NCBI GenBank assembly: GCA_002778705.1
Contig: PFAM01000023.1
Coordinates: 33,188-97,187 of the forward strand
Length of the DNA: 64,000 nt
Origin: Candidatus Falkowbacteria bacterium CG10_big_fil_rev_8_21_14_0_10_37_14
Lineage (GTDB): Bacteria; Patescibacteriota; Patescibacteriia; Patescibacteriales; Patescibacteriaceae
Reading direction: 5' to 3'
The translations under genes and the position numbers were made by a program. Shown in pieces: positions 1 through 9,238 of the stretch. The notes below the pieces were generated by a model. It had not been told where the DNA came from. It ran no database searches and was given only the letters and a program-made list of their open reading frames with translations. Numbering within the stretch: position 1 is the first letter of the stretch; each line of letters opens with the position of its first letter.

Positions 1-69
1 TCAATTAATCGACCTGTATTTAAAAAATATAATTTATCACTAACTAATTTCTTAAAAAACTATGAATAA
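1..69 (+). CDS. 3' end of an upstream CDS (partial), overlapping the next gene by 8 nt
   Basis: Open frame from base 1 reads SINRPVFKKYNLSLTNFLKNYE*; short overlap with the ATG at 62. Confidence 0.35.
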   Translation, partial: SINRPVFKKYNLSLTNFLKNYE

Positions 70-370
70 GCAAATTTCCTCGATTCAAGTTTTGGGCTCT
101 GGTTGCCCGACTTGTAAAAAATTATTTGAGTTAACGAAACAAGCGGTTACCGAGCTCGGTTTAAAAATAGAAGTAGAATATATCACCGATATTCAAAAAA
201 TTATTGAGCTTGGCGTAATGTCTTCTCCGGTTTTAACTATTAACGGCAAAGTGGCCTTAGTTGGTCAGTTGCCTTCAAGTGAAAAAATTAAAGAGCTATT
301 AATCACAAACAACGGAAAACCTGAAATTAAAGAAACAGGTAGTTGTTGTTCTTGTGGTGGTAAATGCTAA
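62..370 (+). CDS. small thioredoxin-like redox protein with Cys-rich tail
   Basis: GCPTCKK CxxC motif near the N-terminus, SSPVLTINGK (cis-Pro region), C-terminal CCSCGGKC. Confidence 0.85.
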   Translation: MNKQISSIQVLGSGCPTCKKLFELTKQAVTELGLKIEVEYITDIQKIIELGVMSSPVLTINGKVALVGQLPSSEKIKELLITNNGKPEIKETGSCCSCGGKC

Positions 371-373
371 AAT

Positions 374-1339
374 ATGTTTTATCCATTACAGGTATTAGCT
401 GACTGGTTAACATACGTTGTTTTTGGAATTGTTCCGGAAACACTTTTGGCTAGTGCTGTTAACTTCTTTATTTTTGATACTCTAAAAATCATTATTCTGT
501 TATTAGTGATTATTTTTGTGGTGTCATTTATTCGTACTTATTTACCTCCAGAAAAAGTTCGTCTTTTTTTGGCTAAAAAGAATAAATTAACTGGCCATGT
601 TTTAGCCTCATTGTTGGGCATTATTACACCTTTTTGCTCTTGCTCGGCCGTGCCTTTATTCTTGGGCTTTGTGGAAGTTGGCGTTCCATTAGGTGTCACA
701 TTTTCCTTTTTAGTTGCTTCACCGATGATTAATGAAGTTGCCTTGGTATTACTAATCGGTCTATTTGGCTGGAAAATCGCCTTAATTTATATCATTAGTG
801 GGCTCTTGATTGCCATCGTGTCAGGACTTATTATTGGCCGTTTGAAAGTTGAGTCTCTAGTCGCTGATTTCGTCTGGAAACATAACAAGGCTAATAATGC
901 AGCTGTGATTGTTGAGATGACTAATAAAGATCGACTGGTTTATTCGAAAAATTATGCTTTGGATATTGTAAAAAAAGTTTGGGTATATATTATTATCGGT
1001 GTTGGTATTGGGGCTTGGATTCACGGCTATGTACCAGCTGACTTTTTGGTCCAGTATGCAGGAGCTGACAAATGGTATGCTGTCCCACTAGCTACTCTAA
1101 TCGGTATTCCACTTTATTCTAACGCCGCGGGAGTTATTCCCTTAGTTAGCGCCTTAACCGAAAAAGGCGTAGCCATGGGCACTACCTTAGCTTTTATGAT
1201 GGCTGTCACAGCTTTGTCACTACCAGAATTTATGATTTTAAAGAAAGTTATGAGGACAAAGCTGATAGTTATTTTTGCCTCGGTTGTCGGCGTGGGCATT
1301 ATTTTAACTGGCTATTTATTTAATTTAATTTTGCAATAA
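374..1339 (+). CDS. ArsP/DUF318-type membrane permease
   Basis: Multi-TM; ITPFCSCSAVPLFLGFVEVGVPLGVTFSFLVASPMINEVA signature of the permease family. Confidence 0.85.
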   Translation: MFYPLQVLADWLTYVVFGIVPETLLASAVNFFIFDTLKIIILLLVIIFVVSFIRTYLPPEKVRLFLAKKNKLTGHVLASLLGIITPFCSCSAVPLFLGFVEVGVPLGVTFSFLVASPMINEVALVLLIGLFGWKIALIYIISGLLIAIVSGLIIGRLKVESLVADFVWKHNKANNAAVIVEMTNKDRLVYSKNYALDIVKKVWVYIIIGVGIGAWIHGYVPADFLVQYAGADKWYAVPLATLIGIPLYSNAAGVIPLVSALTEKGVAMGTTLAFMMAVTALSLPEFMILKKVMRTKLIVIFASVVGVGIILTGYLFNLILQ

Positions 1340-1343
1340 AACT

Positions 1344-1937
1344 ATGAACAAGAAAGTTATTATTGGCACTATAGTTGGCTTAATCGCTGTCATCGTCTTG
1401 ACTATTATGAATAATGATCAATCTCAAGTTGTTGCTAAAAGTGAAAATCAGCTGACAGGAACTCAATCACCTCAAGCTGTGTCAGAAGTTGAAACCGTAG
1501 CTGATCAAGAGCTAATTATCAATAAATCTGTGACTGAAGAGCCGGTTGCTCAAACCGCAACAGTCAATACAAAGGCTTCAGAGGTGGTGCCGGAAAAAAA
1601 ACCAACAACTAAAGTGCAAGTTTTTCTCTTTCATTCCACGCAGCGCTGTAGCACTTGTATTGCTATCGGTAGATTAGCGGGTGAGACAATCTACGAATAT
1701 TATCAGCCAGAATTACGTGATGGTAAGATTGAATTTAGAGAGGTCAATATTGACTTGCCAGAGAATAAAGCCTTAGCCCAAAAGTTTCAGGCCAGTGGCT
1801 CGGCCTTGTTTATTAACAAGATTATCAACGGACAAGATGATATCAACGAAGATACTACTGTGTGGCGCCTAACTTCTAACCCCGATCAATTTAAGAGTTA
1901 TCTAAAGAATAAGATTAACAATCTTATAGGTAAATAG
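1344..1937 (+). CDS. membrane-anchored thioredoxin-like protein, ArsF-like family
   Basis: N-terminal TM; VFLFHSTQRCSTCIAIGRLAGETI...EFREVNIDLPENKALAQKFQ. Confidence 0.65.
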   Translation: MNKKVIIGTIVGLIAVIVLTIMNNDQSQVVAKSENQLTGTQSPQAVSEVETVADQELIINKSVTEEPVAQTATVNTKASEVVPEKKPTTKVQVFLFHSTQRCSTCIAIGRLAGETIYEYYQPELRDGKIEFREVNIDLPENKALAQKFQASGSALFINKIINGQDDINEDTTVWRLTSNPDQFKSYLKNKINNLIGK

Positions 1938-1938
1938 T

Positions 1939-2652
1939 ATGGATTTCATTAACAGCTTAATTGATAATTATAATTTTCCGATATTAACGGCGTTTCTTTT
2001 GGGTATTTTAACTTCAATCAGCCCTTGCCCGCTAGCCACTAATATCACGGCCGTGGCCTTTATTTCTAAAGACATTAAAAATCCGAAATACACGATTTTT
2101 TCCGGTCTATTTTATACACTTGGTCGAGGTATCAGTTATACTTTATTAGCAATGCTAATTTACTTTGGTTTATCGTCTTTTAAAGTTTCTAGTCTTTTTC
2201 AAAGTTGGGGTGATAAAGTTCTAGGTCCTGTACTCATAATTATTGGTCTAATAATGTTTGATGTTATTAAGATTAATTTAAAGACGAGTGGTCAAGTAGA
2301 AAAAATAAAACTCTGGTTGTCTGATAAGGGTTATTTGGGTTCTTTGGCCTTAGGTATGTTATTTGCCTTTGCCTTTTGCCCTTATAGTGGGGTTTTATTT
2401 TTTGGTTTGCTTATTCCTTTGATTCTTAAATCAGCTAGTGGATTATTACTACCAGCTATATTTGCCTTGGGGTCAGGATTGCCAGTCATTATTTTTGCCT
2501 TTCTAATTGCCTATAGTATGAAGATGGTTAGCCGAGTTTTTCAGTCAATACAGAAAGTTGAAAAATGGTTAAGACATGGTGTGGCTACGGTATTTATTTT
2601 AACCGGTCTGTATTATACTCAATTTTTAGTAATTTTCCTAGTAAATTTATAA
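1939..2652 (+). CDS. CcdA/ArsG-like membrane transporter
   Basis: Multi-TM; SPCPLATNITAVAFISK and FAFCPYSGVLFFG halves typical of DsbD/CcdA-like ArsG permeases. Confidence 0.7.
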   Translation: MDFINSLIDNYNFPILTAFLLGILTSISPCPLATNITAVAFISKDIKNPKYTIFSGLFYTLGRGISYTLLAMLIYFGLSSFKVSSLFQSWGDKVLGPVLIIIGLIMFDVIKINLKTSGQVEKIKLWLSDKGYLGSLALGMLFAFAFCPYSGVLFFGLLIPLILKSASGLLLPAIFALGSGLPVIIFAFLIAYSMKMVSRVFQSIQKVEKWLRHGVATVFILTGLYYTQFLVIFLVNL

Positions 2653-2672
2653 AAAGATAACTTAAACAATGT

Positions 2673-3578
2673 ATGCCAGTACATAACCATGAACATAACG
2701 CCACTTCAAAAAATCTTGTTTGGTCAATTGGTATCAATACAATTATCGTTGTTTTTGAAATTATCTTTGGTCTTATTTCCAGAAGCTTTGCACTGATTAC
2801 CGATGCTTTACATAACATTACTGACATCGGTTCCATGATTTTGAGTCTGTGGGGTGAAAAGTTGGTTGATAAACCACAAACGGAAATGAAAACTTATGGC
2901 TATAAACGAGCTGAAGTCATTATCGCTTTTGTCAATGGTGGCGTACTGCTAGTTATTATTGGTTTTGTCTTGTTTGAGGCGATCATCCGTATCTTTAAAC
3001 CAGAACCAGTCTCAGGATTAACGATGATGATTGTTGCTGGCGTTGCTCTTTTAGGTAATGGTTTGGCGACCTACTTATTGCAGGAGGGGATTAATAAAAA
3101 TTTAAATTTAAAAAGTGCTTGGCTTCATTCCATGCAAGACGCCTTGTTTTCTTTAGGCGTCGTGGTTAGCGCCACCATAATTTATTTTACTGGCTGGAGT
3201 TGGCTTGATTCGATTGCTTCAATAATAATTTCCATTTTTTTGTTAAAAGAAATATTTAGTATTTTGTTTGAAGCTGTTGATATGATGCTGGACTCTGTCC
3301 CTAAAGATATCAATTTTAGTGATGTTAAAGCTAGTCTAGTGGCTATTCCCGGAGTAATAGAAATAGATGATTTACACATTTGGCAAACTGGTTCAGAGAA
3401 TCGTTTTTTAAGTGCTCACTTGATTATTGAGGAAAACTTTAAAGTTAGTCGGATTAATCTTTTAGTATTAGTCATAAAACTTGTTAGAGAAAAATATAAC
3501 ATTCATCATACTACGATTCAAATAGTTTCTGAGCAGGAAATTAAAGAGGTTGATTTAGAGTGCAAGCACTGCAATTAA
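2673..3578 (+). CDS. cation diffusion facilitator (CzcD-like) transporter
   Basis: HNHEHN N-terminus; ALITDALHNITDIGSMILSLW and HSMQDALFSLGVVVSA CDF motifs. Confidence 0.9.
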   Translation: MPVHNHEHNATSKNLVWSIGINTIIVVFEIIFGLISRSFALITDALHNITDIGSMILSLWGEKLVDKPQTEMKTYGYKRAEVIIAFVNGGVLLVIIGFVLFEAIIRIFKPEPVSGLTMMIVAGVALLGNGLATYLLQEGINKNLNLKSAWLHSMQDALFSLGVVVSATIIYFTGWSWLDSIASIIISIFLLKEIFSILFEAVDMMLDSVPKDINFSDVKASLVAIPGVIEIDDLHIWQTGSENRFLSAHLIIEENFKVSRINLLVLVIKLVREKYNIHHTTIQIVSEQEIKEVDLECKHCN

Positions 3579-3695
3579 AGATACGAAATAGATTTATAAA
3601 ATTAATTGCTTGTACAAAATAGCCTAATAAACTTCTTCAACGTTAGTATTTTTAAGTTCAATTTGTGAATTATAAATAACTTGTCCAAAAAAGAA

Positions 3696-3779
3696 GGGCA
3701 CCAAGTTTTGTAACTTGGTGTGAAGGAGATTAGTGTATATGCGGCTCCCTCTAAGTCCTTTGCCCCGCATTTGTATACC
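3696..3779 (+). ncRNA. candidate structured RNA / leader element
   Basis: Perfect 9-bp hairpin CACCAAGTT-TTGT-AACTTGGTG (3699-3720) followed by GTATATGCGG...CCGCATttgtATAC (3735-3778) that competes with an outer GGGCA/TGCCC pairing. Confidence 0.4.
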
Positions 3780-3911
3780 GCAAAATATCTTTATCCCTTC
3801 TATATAGTAATACGGACTAACTCAGCGTTAGTTACATTAACATACAGTAAAATAGAGCTTGTCTTGTTTTTTTCTGTTTTTATGTTATAATGAAAAGGTT
3901 AAATTAAAGCA

Positions 3912-5132
3912 ATGGTTACAAGTAAAGTTTTCAAATATTCATTTCTTATTATATTTGTTTTAGCCATTAGTGGCTTTTTCTTTTTTAAGTACAATTCTTT
4001 TGATGGCAACTTTGTAAGAGATACCGTTGCTAAAGAACAACAGCTAGTTGAACCACCAGAACTAGATCGTGTCGAATTAATCGAAATAGTTAATGGTTCT
4101 ACTTATGGCGAGTTAATGTCCGGCGTCGGCATCTCCGCTGATTTAGCCAATCAGATTTATAAAACCGCAACAGATAAATATGATTTAGTTAAAATTAAGG
4201 TTGGTCATAATCTTGAAATAACTTTTGATAAAAATACTGATCAATTTAAGCAACTAGTTTATAAAATAGATTCTGAAGATGAGTTGGCTGTTTATCAAAA
4301 CTCTGAATTAACAGCTGAGATTCGCCCCATTCCCTACGAAGTAAAAATTGTCACCAAAGGTGGGGTGGTAGAATCTTCTATGTATGAGGCAGCCTTAAAA
4401 AATAATATTGATGAGCGAGCTATTATTGCTTTGGCTGATGTTTTTCAATGGACGATTGATTTTGCTTTGGATCCGCGAGTTAATGACGGCTTCAAGTTTG
4501 TTTACGAAGAGCGCTATTTAAATGGCGAATATCAAATGCCTGGCAGAGTTTTAGCTGGGGAGTATGTTAATGCTGGACAAAAATATCAAGTTTATTATTT
4601 CGAAGAAGATAAAGATAATGTTGGTTACTTTGATGAAAATGGTAATTCTGTACAAAAAATGTTTTTAAAAGCTCCGGTGTCTTTTCGCTATATTTCTTCA
4701 GGCTTTACTACTGGCGCCAGATATATTGAAGCCTTTAATATATCCACCGGTCATCGAGCTGTAGATTATGCTGCTAAGTCCGGTACACCAATTCGTTCAG
4801 TGGGTGATGGTACGGTTATTATGGCTTCCAGAAATGGTTCTTATGGTAACATGGTTAAAGTTCGACATAACGGCACTTATCAAACAAATTATGGCCACAT
4901 GTCTAAGTTTGCCGTTAAGCAAGGAAACAAAGTCAAACAGGGAGATATTATCGGTTATGTTGGTTCCACCGGCCTGTCCACCGGCCCTCATCTACATTAT
5001 GAAATGGAAAAAAATGGTGTAAAAATAAATCCTCTTTTAGAGATTCAGCCACCGGGCCGAGCTATAAAAAAAGAAAACAAGCCAAGATTTTTAACAGAAA
5101 TGCAACAATGGCAAATTGCTTTAGGAAAATAA
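3912..5132 (+). CDS. M23 family metallopeptidase (cell wall endopeptidase)
   Basis: N-terminal TM; GHRAVDYAAKSGTPIRSVGDGTV...GPHLHYEM LytM motifs. Confidence 0.93.
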   Translation: MVTSKVFKYSFLIIFVLAISGFFFFKYNSFDGNFVRDTVAKEQQLVEPPELDRVELIEIVNGSTYGELMSGVGISADLANQIYKTATDKYDLVKIKVGHNLEITFDKNTDQFKQLVYKIDSEDELAVYQNSELTAEIRPIPYEVKIVTKGGVVESSMYEAALKNNIDERAIIALADVFQWTIDFALDPRVNDGFKFVYEERYLNGEYQMPGRVLAGEYVNAGQKYQVYYFEEDKDNVGYFDENGNSVQKMFLKAPVSFRYISSGFTTGARYIEAFNISTGHRAVDYAAKSGTPIRSVGDGTVIMASRNGSYGNMVKVRHNGTYQTNYGHMSKFAVKQGNKVKQGDIIGYVGSTGLSTGPHLHYEMEKNGVKINPLLEIQPPGRAIKKENKPRFLTEMQQWQIALGK

Positions 5133-5135
5133 ATA

Positions 5136-6365
5136 ATGAAAATACTAACCAATGATTATCAGTCCAATGTTTTAAATTTTAATCAACCGGCTAAAGGTGG
5201 GCCAGCTAACTTTGCTCGGATATTTTATAATTATTTAAAACAGTTTAAAGGCTCTTATCACTGGCAAGGTATTTTAGTGGAGTTTAGTGTTGATACGGAA
5301 GTCTGTTCACTTCAAAGACTTAAGGACTCTCGCCGAAAGAGAAGTTTGTATCAAATAAACATTCCGACCAAATTTTCCAAAGTCTTAACTAATGCTAATA
5401 CGACCAAAACTGATCCTCGATTAGTTTTAGCCGAGCCTATTAGCATTTTAGTTAAGCTTATTAAAAAGTTGGATCCAGACATAGTATTTTTAAATGGCTT
5501 TTCTTTAGGTAATTGGCTTTTATTAGAATCCGCTCATTTAGTTGGCAAACCTATTGTTATTCAACACGCTGGCATTTGGACTGTTGAATTAGATATTTGG
5601 AGTGATTTTTTTTCTGCTGAAGGTCTAAAAATCATGAAACAAATGGGAATGGATAGTGCTGTCTTTAGTTCTGCTGAAATTTTTTTAAACAATTTTAGTC
5701 GCAATATTTTTGATAAGTCTTTTTCTAAATTAGTTAGGCCCCGGGGGCATAAAACGGTAATCATTCCTTTGGCTGTTGATTTTTCCGCCTACCAATCAAA
5801 AATTAAAGCAAAAAAATCTTTTAATTTTAATAGTGAGTATTTTAATATAGGCGTGGTGGCTCGTTGGGATAGGATTAAAAATCATCAAGCTGTTGGTGAT
5901 TTAGCTAAGAAGATTAAAATCGATAAGCTAGCTTGGTCAATTAATTCCGTAACCAAGATTCCACCTACTAAAAAGTTTTTAGCTTTTAAAAAAAGTTACG
6001 CTCAAAACATTAATGTCATTGGTCATTTATCAAAAGAAAAAATTAGAGATTTTTGTTTAGAAAATGATTTAATTATTATTCCCTCCAAGTTTGATGTTTC
6101 TCCCACTATTTTATTAGAAGCCGTAGCTTGCGGAACGCCGGTAGCGATTTCGGCCACCGTTGGCTTTGTGGATGATTACTGTCGCTATGGTGCTGATGAT
6201 TGGGTTATCGATTTTAATAATACCAAGAAAGTCGTTAAGCAGCTAGCTAAAATTAAGGGCAGAGCATTACCTGCAAAATTAACCAAAGCTTTAATTAAAA
6301 AACATCAAACCGACAAAGTGTTTGGGCAATATTTCTCACTATTTAATAAATTAATTACTAAATGA
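5136..6365 (+). CDS. glycosyltransferase family 4/group 1
   Basis: VVARWDRIKNHQAV, PSKFDVSPTILLEAVACGTPVAIS. Confidence 0.85.
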   Translation: MKILTNDYQSNVLNFNQPAKGGPANFARIFYNYLKQFKGSYHWQGILVEFSVDTEVCSLQRLKDSRRKRSLYQINIPTKFSKVLTNANTTKTDPRLVLAEPISILVKLIKKLDPDIVFLNGFSLGNWLLLESAHLVGKPIVIQHAGIWTVELDIWSDFFSAEGLKIMKQMGMDSAVFSSAEIFLNNFSRNIFDKSFSKLVRPRGHKTVIIPLAVDFSAYQSKIKAKKSFNFNSEYFNIGVVARWDRIKNHQAVGDLAKKIKIDKLAWSINSVTKIPPTKKFLAFKKSYAQNINVIGHLSKEKIRDFCLENDLIIIPSKFDVSPTILLEAVACGTPVAISATVGFVDDYCRYGADDWVIDFNNTKKVVKQLAKIKGRALPAKLTKALIKKHQTDKVFGQYFSLFNKLITK

Positions 6366-6366
6366 T

Positions 6367-7419
6367 ATGAAAATAGCTCAATTAGTCTCTTGTTTAAATG
6401 CTGTTTCTCCAAAAGCCACTAATGCTATTTATAGCCATGTTAGTTCTTTGTGTGACGGCCTATTTGTTAGAGGCCATAGCGTCGATCTTTATGGTGCTGG
6501 CAATTCACAAACTAAAGCCAACTTATATTCTGTTTATCCTTTAGACTTAACAAGCTCACCAGAGGTATCGGACAGACAACGAGGTTTTTATTTAAAATTA
6601 TTAATTTCTAAGTGTTATCAAAATGCTAAGAAATATGACTTAATTCATTCCCACTTTAGTGTGCTTAGTTCTTTTTATCAGCCTCTAGTTAAAACGCCTA
6701 CTGTTATTTCGGTCCACAGCCCTATTAATAATGATATTAAGACGTTTATGTTGGAACATAAACACATTCCTTATATTTCTTTTTCTTTGGCCCAGAGAAA
6801 ACAACTGCCAGAGCTTAATTGGTATGCTAATATTTATCATGGTGTGGATGTAAAAAGGTTTGCTTTTAATCCTACGCCTAAAGATTATTTTTTATATCTA
6901 GGACGAGTTACTGAAGATAAAGGGGCTCATTTGGCTATTGAAGCTGCCAAGCAAGCTGGTGTCACATTGGTTATTGCTGGACGCACTTATCAAAATGAAG
7001 GTTATTGGCAAACTCATATTGAAAAACACATTAATGGTACAAGTGTTAGATATATTGGCGAACAGGGATCTGCAGAAAAAATTACTTGGCTACAAAACGC
7101 CAAGGCACTTTTATTTCCAACCCAGGTAGAGGAGGTTTTTGGCTATGCCATGATTGAGGCTATGTCTTGTGGTACACCGGTGATTGGCTGGGACAGCGGA
7201 GCTATCCCAGAGGTTATTCAAGAGTTTAAGAGTGGTTATGTAGTTAAGAGCGTGGCCGAAATGGTCGAAGCTATTAATAATATTGATAAAATTAGTCGAG
7301 AAGAAACCCGCAAACGGGTTGAAATGTATTTTAGTGTTAAAAAAATGGTTTCAGGTTACGAAAAAGTTTATCAAAGAATTATTGATGACAATAATTTTAA
7401 AAAAAATAAAAAAGTTTGA
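6367..7419 (+). CDS. glycosyltransferase family 4
   Basis: YLGRVTEDKGAHLAIEAAKQAG, PTQVEEVFGYAMIEAMSCGTPVIGWDSGAIPEV. Confidence 0.92.
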   Translation: MKIAQLVSCLNAVSPKATNAIYSHVSSLCDGLFVRGHSVDLYGAGNSQTKANLYSVYPLDLTSSPEVSDRQRGFYLKLLISKCYQNAKKYDLIHSHFSVLSSFYQPLVKTPTVISVHSPINNDIKTFMLEHKHIPYISFSLAQRKQLPELNWYANIYHGVDVKRFAFNPTPKDYFLYLGRVTEDKGAHLAIEAAKQAGVTLVIAGRTYQNEGYWQTHIEKHINGTSVRYIGEQGSAEKITWLQNAKALLFPTQVEEVFGYAMIEAMSCGTPVIGWDSGAIPEVIQEFKSGYVVKSVAEMVEAINNIDKISREETRKRVEMYFSVKKMVSGYEKVYQRIIDDNNFKKNKKV

Positions 7420-7444
7420 CGGCTTACTCAAGACAAGGTAAAAT
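7416..7444 (+). promoter_or_regulatory. sigma-70 type promoter for the DUF389 gene
   Basis: TTGACG-N17-TAAAAT. Confidence 0.5.
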
Positions 7445-7475
7445 ATAAAAAGCTAACTTATAATTATTTTGGTAT

Positions 7476-8192
7476 ATGAGTATTTTCTCTCAATTATTTA
7501 GCTCTAGTGCTTCTACTCAAAACTATTCCTTCTCGGTTACAGGTGAAGAAAAAAACGATCTCTGCACTTCAGTTGTTAATCATTCTTCCATACAACCAGG
7601 CTTTTATTTTTTATTAGCCGTAGCTACTTTTATTGTTTCTGTCGGTTTAATTAAGGACAGTTGGCCATTATTAATTGGGGGTATGTTGGTTGCTCCCTTA
7701 TTGTCACCAATTTTGTTTATTTCCCTATCACTTACCATTCTGAACAGCAAGGTTTTTTTAAGATCTATTTTAGTCTTTATTCTTTCTGCCATCGCTTCTT
7801 TTATCGTCTCAGCTTTAATTGGCGTGTTTACTAATGTTAATATAGAAAGTATTGATGTTATTAAAAGAATTAATACCTTTGATTTATCAACTTTTTTAGT
7901 GCCGGTGGTAGCTGGCGCGGCCGCTAGTTATGCTTTGGCTAAAAAAGGCTTAAGCGACGCTTTACCTGGCGTGGCTGTTACTGTCACACTTTTACCGCCA
8001 TTAGCTGCTATGGGACTAACTTTTGTAGCTGGTCAATATGAAATGTTTAGCAGATCTTTATTGGTGTATTTTTTAAATGTTTTTGGGATTATTCTTGGCA
8101 GCCTGATTATATTTTTGTTATTAGGTTTTCATAAATCAGAGAAAGCTGTCGTTAAACAAGTCGAAATATCTAAGCATCCAGTTAACAATTAA
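7476..8192 (+). CDS. DUF389 family membrane protein
   Basis: Multi-TM; LIKDSWPLLIGGMLVAPLLSPI...LVPVVAGAAASYALAKKGLSDALPGVAVTVTLLPPLAAMGL. Confidence 0.88.
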   Translation: MSIFSQLFSSSASTQNYSFSVTGEEKNDLCTSVVNHSSIQPGFYFLLAVATFIVSVGLIKDSWPLLIGGMLVAPLLSPILFISLSLTILNSKVFLRSILVFILSAIASFIVSALIGVFTNVNIESIDVIKRINTFDLSTFLVPVVAGAAASYALAKKGLSDALPGVAVTVTLLPPLAAMGLTFVAGQYEMFSRSLLVYFLNVFGIILGSLIIFLLLGFHKSEKAVVKQVEISKHPVNN

Positions 8193-8201
8193 CAACATTT
8201 T

Positions 8202-8660
8202 ATGAATCTAAAATTTTTGTTTTCCGTGCTTAATATTTTAATACTCTGTGTTATTATTGCTACGGTCAGTATTTTTGTTGTTAATAATACTTTTTGGATT
8301 GGCCCGGCTATGCTTATGTTGGCTATTCTTTGTGTTGTTTCTTTAGTACCGTTTAAAGTTAACATTAAAGAAATTTTACCCGATATTATTTTTGGTGTCA
8401 TTGACAATGGTATTTTAGCTATTTTTGCTATTTTTGGTGCTCACTTTGCCGGTGTGGCAGGGGCTATTATTGGTGGTGTTGTTGGCAATTCTGTTACTGA
8501 CGGTATTGCTGGTATTTTTGAGGGCCACACAGCAGAACGTCTCAGGTTAAGAGCTGTGCTAGAAGAAAGAACTATGTTAAAATCATCGGTTGGTAAAATG
8601 GCAGGGTGTCTTCTAGGGGCTGGTTTGATTTTAATAGCCAATAGTATAATTAAGTTTTAA
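8202..8660 (+). CDS. hypothetical multi-TM membrane protein
   Basis: Long ORF; hydrophobic segments; Gly-rich AGAIIGGVVGNSVTDGIAGIFEGHTAER. Confidence 0.7.
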   Translation: MNLKFLFSVLNILILCVIIATVSIFVVNNTFWIGPAMLMLAILCVVSLVPFKVNIKEILPDIIFGVIDNGILAIFAIFGAHFAGVAGAIIGGVVGNSVTDGIAGIFEGHTAERLRLRAVLEERTMLKSSVGKMAGCLLGAGLILIANSIIKF

Positions 8661-8686
8661 TTTCTTTACTTTAAATATTATAAATT

Positions 8687-9082
8687 ATGAATACTTACAA
8701 TTGGTATTCGCAGTTAATTAAACCATCGTGGGCACCACCAGCTTGGCTGTTTGGCCCGGCTTGGAGTTTCTTGTATCTTTTAATTATTATTTCTTTCAGC
8801 CAAGTCTTTGTTTTATTAGCACAAAAGCGTATTACCTGGATAGTTGCCTTGCCTTTTATATTCAACATTTTTTTTAATCTGGCCTTCACGCCTTTACAGT
8901 TTGGATTAAAAAATAATTTATTAGCTGCTATTGATATTTCTTTAATTTTAATAACGCTTATCTGGGCCATGATAGTTATCTGGCCTCACGTTCGCTGGAT
9001 TACTTATCTCCAAGTTCCTTATTTACTTTGGGTGTCATTTGCCACTGCTTTACAATTTACCGTTACCTTTCTTAATAAATAA
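8687..9082 (+). CDS. tspO: TspO/MBR family protein
   Basis: YNWYSQLIKPSWAPPAWLFGPAWSFLYLLI; 5-TM pattern. Confidence 0.9.
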   Translation: MNTYNWYSQLIKPSWAPPAWLFGPAWSFLYLLIIISFSQVFVLLAQKRITWIVALPFIFNIFFNLAFTPLQFGLKNNLLAAIDISLILITLIWAMIVIWPHVRWITYLQVPYLLWVSFATALQFTVTFLNK

Positions 9083-9238
9083 ACAACCATCTTTAATTAA
9101 AATTTATAAAGTACAAGTAATGTTTTAGGCTAATATTAAACATTTAATTAATAATATTTTAATACTTTAGTTTATGTGCTATAATAAACATATAATAATT
9201 AAGGAGACGACATTTTAATAAAAGTCTCCAAAACATTT

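Noticed and set aside
4768-5022. 84-aa ORF in an alternative frame inside the M23 peptidase gene
   Set aside because: Fully inside a well-supported CDS with catalytic motifs in the other frame; shadow ORF
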